Source: Clostridia bacterium
GTDB lineage: Bacteria; Bacillota; Clostridia; Christensenellales; Aristaeellaceae
Length of the DNA stretch: 5,655 bases
NCBI GenBank assembly: GCA_017471125.1
Contig: JAFUWR010000357.1
Span: 1-5,655, forward strand
Reading direction: 5' to 3'
Shown here: positions 1 to 4,581 of the stretch, in pieces
Layout: the number at the start of each line of letters is the position of its first letter
How positions within the stretch are numbered: position 1 is the stretch's first letter
Translations under genes and position numbers: made by a program
Notes under the pieces: generated by a model
What the model was told of the DNA's origin: nothing
The model's input: only the letters and a program-made list of their open reading frames with translations
Databases searched by the model: none

Positions 1-593
1 AGGGCACCATCGCCGGCAAGGGCGTCATCAACAACCGCATGAGCAACATGCTGATGCAGCTGCTGGAGCGCGAGGGCGTGCCGACCCACTTCGTCAAGGA
101 GCTGTCCGACCGGGAGACGCTGGTCAAGAAGGTCTCCATCGTGCCGCTGGAGGTCATCGTCAGCAACATCTCCGCGGGCTCCTTCGCCAAGCACTACGGC
201 GTGGAGGAGGGCATCGTGTTCGACGCCCCGACCATCGAGTTCTCCTATAAGAACGACGATTTGGGCGACCCGCTGCTGAACCGCTACCACGCGCTGGCCC
301 TCAAGCTGGCCACCGCCGAGGAGATCGACCTGATCGAGCGCTACGCCTTCAAGGTCAACGAGTTCCTCAAGGCGTACTTCCTCAAGCTCAACATCACCCT
401 GGTGGACTTCAAGCTGGAGTTCGGCCGCCTGCCCGACGGCACCATCGTGCTGGCTGACGAGATCTCCCCCGACACCTGCCGCTTCTGGGACAAGGACACC
501 GGCGAAAAGCTGGACAAGGACCGCTTCCGCCGGGACCTGGGCGGCGTCGAGGACGCTTATAACGAGGTCATGCGGAGGCTGATGGGAAAATGA
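1..593 (+). CDS. purC: Phosphoribosylaminoimidazole-succinocarboxamide synthase (SAICAR synthetase), 5'-truncated by the window edge
   Basis: Cytoplasmic enzyme that joins aspartate to CAIR using ATP, giving SAICAR in de novo purine synthesis. The frame is already open at the window edge (first whole codon at 3), so the gene begins upstream; about 40 N-terminal residues of a typical 235-245-residue protein are missing and 196 whole codons are visible. The second family signature, LVDFKLEFG, lies at visible residues 133-141 (399-425), followed by DEISPDTCRFWD and a C-terminal FRRDLGGVEDAY stretch typical of the family. The first signature (P-L-E-x-I-V-R-x3-A-G-S) is present around 141-185 except that its arginine is serine (AGC at 162-164). 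The TGA stop at 591-593 lies within the first heptad of a repeat element, so the extreme C-terminus may have been shaped by it. Identity is secure from the motifs and the neighbouring purine genes. Confidence 0.97.
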   Translation, partial: GTIAGKGVINNRMSNMLMQLLEREGVPTHFVKELSDRETLVKKVSIVPLEVIVSNISAGSFAKHYGVEEGIVFDAPTIEFSYKNDDLGDPLLNRYHALALKLATAEEIDLIERYAFKVNEFLKAYFLKLNITLVDFKLEFGRLPDGTIVLADEISPDTCRFWDKDTGEKLDKDRFRRDLGGVEDAYNEVMRRLMGK

Positions 594-630
594 GTGTGGA
601 GTTTTGAGAGTGGAGTGTGGAGTTGCGGTA

Positions 631-649
631 CAAATCCCTGCGGGATTTG
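631..649 (+). other. Perfect 8-bp stem hairpin in the core of element 1
   Basis: CAAATCCC (631-638) and GGGATTTG (642-649) are perfect inverted copies around a TGC triloop. No T-run follows (the next bases are CTTCGATTT), so this is not a standard intrinsic terminator. Its AAATCC/GGATTT stem sequence recurs in the other local hairpin of the core (708-725), so the two could pair locally or with each other. Confidence 0.6.
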
Positions 650-707
650 CTTCGATTTGATGCTTTGGCGTAGCGTTCGTGCGTTTCTGCGCAGCCATCG
701 ATCAAAA

Positions 708-725
708 GAAATCCGCGAGGATTTC
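708..725 (+). other. 7-bp stem hairpin with GCGA (GNRA-type) tetraloop in element 1
   Basis: GAAATCC (708-714) and GGATTTC (719-725) are perfect inverted copies closed by GCGA, which fits the stable GNRA tetraloop class if transcribed in the operon direction. It lies opposite the 631-649 hairpin about the centre of the element. AAATCC at 632-637 can also pair with GGATTT at 719-724, giving an alternative long-range fold. Confidence 0.6.
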
Positions 726-778
726 CACCTGAACTCCTCACTCCACATTCCACACTCCACACTCGATCAATACACAAC

Positions 779-783
779 GGAGG
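779..783 (+). promoter_or_regulatory. Ribosome binding site of purM
   Basis: GGAGG lies seven bases before the ATG at 791 and fixes that codon as the purM start. It is outside element 1, 14 bases beyond the end of the right arm, so folding of the element need not hide it. Confidence 0.9.
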
Positions 784-790
784 TTTTCCG

Positions 791-1834
791 ATGAACCATA
801 ACAATTCCCGCTCAGATAGCTACGCGGCCGCGGGCGTCGACATCACCGCCGGGTACCGGGCCGTGGAGCTGATGAAGCGGCACATCGCCCGCACGAACAT
901 CCCCGGCGTGGTCTCCGGCATCGGCGGCTTCGGCGGCCTGTTCGAGCTGGACATGACGGGCCTCACCCGTCCCGTGCTGGTTTCCGGCACCGACGGCGTG
1001 GGCACCAAGCTGAAGCTGGCGTTTTTGATGGACAAGCACGACACCGTGGGCATCGACTGCGTGGCCATGTGCGTCAACGACATCGTCTGCTGCGGCGCGA
1101 AGCCCCTGACCTTTTTGGACTACATCGCCTGCGGCAAGAACGTGCCCGAGAAGATCGCCGCCATCGTCTCCGGCGTGGCCGAGGGCTGCGTGCAGGCGGG
1201 CTGCGCCCTGATCGGCGGCGAGACCGCCGAGATGCCGGGCTTCTATCCCGAGGACGAGTACGACCTGGCCGGGTTCTCCGTGGGCGTGGTCGATAAATCG
1301 AAGATATTCGAGCCGGACTCCGTACAGGCCGGCGACGCGCTGATCGGCTTGAGCTCCTCCGGCGTACACTCTAACGGCTTTTCGCTGGTGCGGAAGGTGT
1401 TCGACGTGGAGAAGGGCGGCCTGGACGTGTACTGCGACGACCTGGGCCGGACCCTCGGCGAGGCGCTGCTTGAGCCCACGCGCATCTATGTAAAGCCTGT
1501 CCTCAAGCTGGCTGAATCTGTCACGATCAAGGCCGTCTCCCACATCACCGGCGGCGGCTTCTACGAGAACATCCCGCGCAGCCTCCCCGACGGGCTGACC
1601 GCGTGTATCGCATTGAATAAACTCAATACCCCGCCGCTGTTCGACCGCATCGCCAAGGCCGGGGACATCCCCGCCCGGGACATGTACAACACCTTCAACA
1701 TGGGCGTGGGCATGTGCCTGACCGTGCCCGCCGACCAGGCCGACCAAGCCGTGCGCGTCCTGCGGGAGAACGGCGAGGACGCCCGGGTCATCGGCGAGGT
1801 CGTCAAGGGCGAAGAGAGGGTCGAGCTGGTATGA
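791..1834 (+). CDS. purM: Phosphoribosylformylglycinamidine cyclo-ligase (AIR synthetase)
   Basis: Catalyses ATP-dependent ring closure of FGAM to AIR, which forms the imidazole ring, in the cytoplasm. The 347-residue length is normal for PurM. Family motifs occur in order: SDSYAAAGVDI (residues 8-18), GTDGVGTKLKLA (66-77), MCVNDI (93-98), GAKPLTFLDYIACG (102-115), IGGETAEMPGFY (141-152, after the N-terminal ATP-binding domain), SSSGVHSNGFSLVR (188-201), HITGGGFYENIPR (251-263) and the late NMGVGMCL (303-310). The start at 791 is chosen from the GGAGG seven bases upstream and because the conserved SDSY motif follows within ten residues. The TGA at 1832-1834 overlaps the purN start (ATGA), which implies translational coupling of purM and purN. 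It follows structured element 1, at the place where purF often stands in related operons. No odd residues were noticed. Confidence 0.99.
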   Translation: MNHNNSRSDSYAAAGVDITAGYRAVELMKRHIARTNIPGVVSGIGGFGGLFELDMTGLTRPVLVSGTDGVGTKLKLAFLMDKHDTVGIDCVAMCVNDIVCCGAKPLTFLDYIACGKNVPEKIAAIVSGVAEGCVQAGCALIGGETAEMPGFYPEDEYDLAGFSVGVVDKSKIFEPDSVQAGDALIGLSSSGVHSNGFSLVRKVFDVEKGGLDVYCDDLGRTLGEALLEPTRIYVKPVLKLAESVTIKAVSHITGGGFYENIPRSLPDGLTACIALNKLNTPPLFDRIAKAGDIPARDMYNTFNMGVGMCLTVPADQADQAVRVLRENGEDARVIGEVVKGEERVELV

Positions 1835-2424
1835 AGACGCGCATCGCGGTGCTGGTCTCCGGCGGCGGCACGAACCTCCAGGCGCTCATCGACGCCCAGC
1901 GGCGCGGCGAGCTGCCCGACGGCGAGATCGTGCTCGTCGTCTCCAACAACCCCAACGCTTACGCCCTGGAGCGCGCGAAAAGCGCGGGCATCGAGACCGC
2001 TGTCTGCGCCCGCCCGGACATGGAGCGCAAGCTGATCGATACCCTCGAGGCCCATAGTATTGAAATGATGATTTTGGCGGGCTTCATGGCGATACTGTCC
2101 AGGGACTTCGTCACCCGCTGGCCCGACCGCATCATCAACATCCACCCGTCCCTGATACCGTCCTTCTGCGGCGAGGGCTTCTACGGGCTCCGGGTCCATC
2201 AGGCCGCGCTTGACTACGGCGTGAAGGTCACCGGCGCGACGGTGCACTACGTCAACGAGATCCCCGACGGCGGCAGGATCATCTGCCAGAAGGCCGTGGA
2301 CATCCAGGACGGCGACACGCCCGAGGTCCTGCAGCGCCGGGTCATGGAGCAGGCCGAATGGCTGCTGCTCCCCCGGGCCGCCCAGATCGTCGCGCAACGG
2401 ATCCGATCCGAGAGTGGAGAGTGA
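1831..2424 (+). CDS. purN: Phosphoribosylglycinamide formyltransferase (GAR transformylase, folate-dependent)
   Basis: Transfers the formyl group of 10-formyltetrahydrofolate to GAR, making FGAR. The protein is 197 residues, normal for PurN. SGGGTNLQ (10-17) is the phosphate-binding loop near the N-terminus. The expected catalytic residues are present: Asn103 and His105 in NIHPSLIP, and Asp146 in IPDGGRI. The segment SFCGEGFYGLRVHQ (111-124) is the longer loop version common in Firmicutes and Bacteroidetes rather than the E. coli YPGLHTHRQ form. The start at 1831 overlaps the purM stop by four bases; an in-frame ATG at 1714 exists but would add 39 arginine-rich residues out of phase with the family, so it was discarded. 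The only Shine-Dalgarno-like bases (GAGAGG near 1814-1819) are weak, consistent with coupling to purM. The last residues (ESGE) and the TGA stop at 2422-2424 are encoded by heptad repeats of element 2. Confidence 0.98.
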   Translation: MKTRIAVLVSGGGTNLQALIDAQRRGELPDGEIVLVVSNNPNAYALERAKSAGIETAVCARPDMERKLIDTLEAHSIEMMILAGFMAILSRDFVTRWPDRIINIHPSLIPSFCGEGFYGLRVHQAALDYGVKVTGATVHYVNEIPDGGRIICQKAVDIQDGDTPEVLQRRVMEQAEWLLLPRAAQIVAQRIRSESGE

Positions 2425-2574
2425 AGAGTGAAGAGTGGAGATATAGATTGCCGCGCACAGGAGCAAGCGCGTGCCAGACATCCACTCCCGCGAAGCAGCC
2501 TGATTTGGACGACCGCGGCCCCTCGTTCCCAGACATTCTTTATCTCAACTCTCCACTCTCAACTCTTAACTCTT
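2410..2574. repeat. 165-bp intergenic element with heptad-repeat inverted arms (element 2)
   Basis: The left arm (2410-2449) and right arm (2535-2574) are inverted copies matching at 31 of 40 positions by hand alignment. The left arm is a clear 7-bp tandem run: GAGAGTG twice, AAGAGTG twice, then GAGATAT. Read on the other strand, the right arm gives AAGAGTT twice, GAGAGTG, GAGAGTT, then GAGATAA. The left arm starts inside purN and supplies its final codons and stop; the right arm ends 17 bases before the ribosome binding site of the next gene. The GC-rich core (2450-2534) is unlike that of element 1 and is less symmetric, showing only CCGCG (2451-2455) against CGCGG (2514-2518). It also contains a direct repeat CCAGACAT (2474-2481 and 2529-2536, the latter running two bases into the right arm). 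No coding signal or transposase is seen. The shared plan with element 1 points to one repeat class. Confidence 0.78.
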
Positions 2575-2591
2575 TTCCGACCCATCGTTTA

Positions 2592-2596
2592 AGGAG
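2592..2596 (+). promoter_or_regulatory. Ribosome binding site of the IMP cyclohydrolase gene
   Basis: AGGAG lies eight bases before the ATG at 2605. It favours that codon over the in-frame ATG at 2614, which would be 17 bases away. Confidence 0.88.
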
Positions 2597-2604
2597 ATAA
2601 ACGT

Positions 2605-3327
2605 ATGCTTTCAATGTCAAGCGCCGCCGGTTCCACCACCTATCCGGGCCGGGGCATCATCGTCGGCAAGTCCTCCGACGGCCAGCGGGCCGTCCTGGCC
2701 TACTTCATCATGGGCCGCAGCGTCAACAGCCGCAACCGCGTGTTCGTGGAGGACGGCGGCGGCATCCGCACCGAGGCCTTCGATCCCTCCCAGATGGTGG
2801 ACCCCAGCCTGATCATCTACTGGCCGGTGCGCCAGAGCGGGGACCGCGTGATCGTCACCAACGGCGACCAGACCGACACCATCTACGACTACATCCGCAA
2901 CGGCGCGTCCTTCATCAAGGCCCTGCGCACCCGGGAATTCGAGCCGGACGCCCCGAACTACACCCCCCGCGTCAGCGCCATGGTCACCTTTGGCGACGGC
3001 GACTTCGCCCTCGACATGGGCATCCTCCGCGCCGGCGACGACCAGGGCTCCTGCTGCCACCGGGTGTTCTGGGAGTACGAGAAGGTCGCCCCGGGCACCG
3101 GCTATTTCCTGCACACCTACCTGCGCGACGGCGACCCCATCCCGTCCTTCACCGGCGACCCGGAGCAGGTCAGCGTGGGCGACGGCAGCGCGAAGGAGAT
3201 CGCCGATGCGCTCTGGCAGGGCCTCGACGAGAACAACAAGGTCTCCCTGTGGGTCATGACCCGCGACCTCGCCACCGGCGAGGCGGATTCCGTCATCATC
3301 AACCGCAACGTGAAGGAGGAAGGCTAA
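2605..3327 (+). CDS. purO: IMP cyclohydrolase, stand-alone PurO type
   Basis: Predicted to close FAICAR to IMP, the last step of de novo purine synthesis. The 240-residue protein resembles the archaeal PurO family (about 200 residues, NTN-hydrolase-like fold), not the MGS-like cyclohydrolase domain of bacterial PurH. Recognisable family blocks are YPGRGIIVGKSSDGQRAVLA (13-32), MGRSVNSRNRVFVED (36-50), VTNGDQTDTI (84-93) and NYTPRVSAM (118-126); the archaeal proteins have comparable GR, RSxxNR, NGxxTDTI and NTPR blocks, as recalled rather than aligned. No signal peptide or membrane segment is evident, so a cytoplasmic location is expected. The extra 40 residues relative to archaeal PurO are mainly toward the C-terminus. 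The gene ends with TAA directly against the ATG of the AICAR formyltransferase, whose substrate chain it completes; this pairing strongly supports the function. The symbol purO is borrowed from archaea. Confidence 0.93.
   Translation: MLSMSSAAGSTTYPGRGIIVGKSSDGQRAVLAYFIMGRSVNSRNRVFVEDGGGIRTEAFDPSQMVDPSLIIYWPVRQSGDRVIVTNGDQTDTIYDYIRNGASFIKALRTREFEPDAPNYTPRVSAMVTFGDGDFALDMGILRAGDDQGSCCHRVFWEYEKVAPGTGYFLHTYLRDGDPIPSFTGDPEQVSVGDGSAKEIADALWQGLDENNKVSLWVMTRDLATGEADSVIINRNVKEEG
3315..3319 (+). promoter_or_regulatory. Ribosome binding site of the AICAR formyltransferase gene, inside the upstream coding region
   Basis: GGAGG, within AAGGAGGA, lies in the last codons of the IMP cyclohydrolase gene, eight bases before the ATG at 3328. 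Stop and start codons are adjacent with no bases between, so the two cistrons are probably translated in near-equal amounts. Confidence 0.88.
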
Positions 3328-4518
3328 ATGGCCCGCGAGATCCAGTTGAAGTACGGCTGCAACCCCAACCAGAAGCCCTCCCGCATCTACATGGGCGCCC
3401 ACAGCGGCCAGAGCGACCTGCCGCTGGAGGTCCTGAACGGCCGTCCCGGGTACATCAACTTCCTGGACGCCCTGAACAGCTGGCAATTGGTCAGTGAGCT
3501 CAAGAAGGCCACCGGCGTCCCCGCCGCGGCGTCCTTCAAGCACGTCAGCCCCGCGGGCGCGGCCATCGGCCTGCCGCTTAGCGATGTGCTGCGCAAGATC
3601 TACTTCGTCCCCGCGGACATGGAGCTCTCCCCCCTGGCCTGCGCCTATGCCCGGGCCCGCGGCGCGGACCGCATGTCCTCCTTCGGCGACTTCATCGCCC
3701 TGTCCGACGTGTGCGACCTGCCGACGGCGAAGCTCATACAGCACGAGGTCTCCGACGGCGTCATCGCCCCCGGCTACACCGACGAGGCGCTGGAGGTGCT
3801 GAAATCCAAGCGCAAGGGCGGCTACAACGTGATCCAGATCGACCCCGCCTACGTGCCCGCCGAGATCGAGCGCAAGCAGGTGTTCGGCATCACCTTCGAG
3901 CAGGGACGGCAGTCCCTGCCCATCGACGAGGCCATGATCGCAAACGTCGTCACCGCCAACAAGGCGCTGACCGACGCCCAGAAGCGGGACCTGCTGATCT
4001 CCCTCATCACCCTGAAGTACACCCAGTCCAACTCCGTCTGCTACGTCAAGGACGGCCAGGCCATCGGCGTGGGCGCGGGCCAGCAGAGCCGCATCCACTG
4101 CACCCGGCTGGCCGGCGGCAAGGCCGACAACTGGCACCTGCGCCAGCACGAGAAGGTCTTGGACCTGCCCTTCAAGGACACCGTGGGCCGTCCCGAGCGG
4201 GACAACGCCATCGACGTGTACATCTCCGAGGACTGGCAGGACGTGCTGGACGACGGCAAGTGGCAGAGCCTGTTTACCGTCCGCCCCGAGCCGCTGACCC
4301 GCGAGGAGAAGCGGGCCTACCTGGACACCGTCACCGACGTGGCCCTGGGCTCCGACGCCTTCTTCCCCTTCCCGGACAACATCGAGCGCGCCAAGCGCTC
4401 CGGCGTCACCTGCATCGCCGAGCCCGGCGGGTCCATCCGCGACGACCTGGTCATCGCCAAGTGCGACGAGTACGGCATCGCGATGGCGTTCACGGGCATC
4501 CGGCTGTTCCACCATTAA
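3328..4518 (+). CDS. purH: AICAR formyltransferase, stand-alone (C-terminal half of PurH/ATIC only)
   Basis: Transfers a formyl group from 10-formyltetrahydrofolate to AICAR, giving FAICAR for the cyclohydrolase encoded just upstream. The 396-residue protein equals the AICARFT part of PurH; the usual N-terminal IMP cyclohydrolase domain of about 200 residues is absent. It opens almost directly at the domain border, KYGCNPNQ (8-15, compare RYGENPHQ in E. coli PurH). Catalytic Lys71-His72 lie in SFKHVSPAG (69-77), the equivalents of human ATIC Lys266-His267. KYTQSNSVCY (230-239) carries the conserved Asn235, and IGVGAGQQSRIHCTRLAG (246-263), SDAFFPFPDN (342-351), EPGGSIRDD (365-373) and the terminal IRLFHH follow. 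Several blocks read closer to animal ATIC than to E. coli PurH. The upstream open frame belongs to a different protein family, so this is a true split and not a frameshifted purH. The start is set by GGAGG at 3315-3319. Confidence 0.96.
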   Translation: MAREIQLKYGCNPNQKPSRIYMGAHSGQSDLPLEVLNGRPGYINFLDALNSWQLVSELKKATGVPAAASFKHVSPAGAAIGLPLSDVLRKIYFVPADMELSPLACAYARARGADRMSSFGDFIALSDVCDLPTAKLIQHEVSDGVIAPGYTDEALEVLKSKRKGGYNVIQIDPAYVPAEIERKQVFGITFEQGRQSLPIDEAMIANVVTANKALTDAQKRDLLISLITLKYTQSNSVCYVKDGQAIGVGAGQQSRIHCTRLAGGKADNWHLRQHEKVLDLPFKDTVGRPERDNAIDVYISEDWQDVLDDGKWQSLFTVRPEPLTREEKRAYLDTVTDVALGSDAFFPFPDNIERAKRSGVTCIAEPGGSIRDDLVIAKCDEYGIAMAFTGIRLFHH

Positions 4519-4537
4519 ATCAACAAAATAACGATAG

Positions 4538-4558
4538 GACCGGGCCGCGCGCCCGGTC
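4538..4558 (+). promoter_or_regulatory. GC-rich hairpin between the AICAR formyltransferase gene and purD
   Basis: GACCGGGC (4538-4545) and GCCCGGTC (4551-4558) form a perfect 8-bp stem with a five-base CGCGC loop; ATA (4534-4536) and TAT (4559-4561) could extend it past a bulged G. The tract that follows, TATTCAGG, lacks the T-run of a strong intrinsic terminator. Since purD follows at once with its own ribosome binding site, partial attenuation, an mRNA processing or stability element, or a remnant terminator are all possible. Confidence 0.5.
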
Positions 4559-4570
4559 TATTCAGGAATA

Positions 4571-4575
4571 AGGAG
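4571..4575 (+). promoter_or_regulatory. Ribosome binding site of purD
   Basis: AGGAG, within TAAGGAG, lies six bases before the ATG at 4582 and supports that start. The site lies 12 bases downstream of the 4538-4558 hairpin. Confidence 0.88.
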
Positions 4576-4581
4576 AGCGCT

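Larger units (their letters stand above)
592..764. repeat. 173-bp palindromic intergenic element with heptad-repeat arms (element 1)
   Basis: The outer 33 bases on each side (592-624 and 732-764) are inverted copies of each other, matching at 28 of 33 positions by hand alignment. Each arm is a run of 7-bp units close to GAGTGTG; the left arm is GAGTGTG, GAGTTTT, GAGAGTG, GAGTGTG and a partial fifth unit. The core also has nested symmetry about the same centre (near 678-681): TTTGAT (656-661) with ATCAAA (701-706), GCGTAG (668-673) with CTGCGC (687-692, one G-T pair), and two local hairpins at matching distances. The element overlaps the purC stop codon and ends 14 bases before the purM ribosome binding site. 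No clear target-site duplication or transposase is seen. It could be a MITE- or REP-like repeat, or a structured mRNA spacer; copy number in the genome cannot be judged here. Confidence 0.8.

Noticed and set aside
594..790. Purine riboswitch, PurR box or new promoter controlling purM
   Set aside because: I saw no purine-aptamer core, no CCGAAC-type PurR box and no convincing -35/-10 pair; only weak hexamers such as TTGCTT at 647-652.
594..794. 66-codon open frame (GTG start) running through the whole of element 1 and ending in a TGA that overlaps the purM ATG
   Set aside because: The nearest GGAGG is 15 bases away, the sequence is a translation of repeats and palindromes, and composition is W/S/R-rich with no recognisable domain. 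The overlap with purM is intriguing but probably chance.
557..804. Two minus-strand open frames (67 and 78 codons) across element 1
   Set aside because: Both read the palindromic arms in reverse; no start signal or family resemblance.
1714..1830. Upstream in-frame ATG start for purN
   Set aside because: It would add 39 Arg-rich residues encoded within purM; the ATG at 1831 starts the family-typical MKTRIAVLVSGGGTN sequence.
812..2481. Long minus-strand frames antisense to purM and purN
   Set aside because: Same codon-bias shadow effect; His/Ala/Gly/Val-rich translation with no domain.
592..2574. CRISPR-like repeats
   Set aside because: The units are 7 bp, tandem without spacers and inverted between arms; no repeat-spacer structure or cas gene.
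2358..2600. 80-codon + strand open frame across the purN end and element 2
   Set aside because: It is out of frame with purN, begins within it, has no ribosome binding site and simply translates the heptad arms.
2617..4515. 632-codon minus-strand open frame antisense to purO and the AICAR formyltransferase gene
   Set aside because: It arises from G/C-rich third codon positions on the opposite strand; low-complexity V/G/A/D/L-rich translation, no motifs, and the sense genes are unambiguous.
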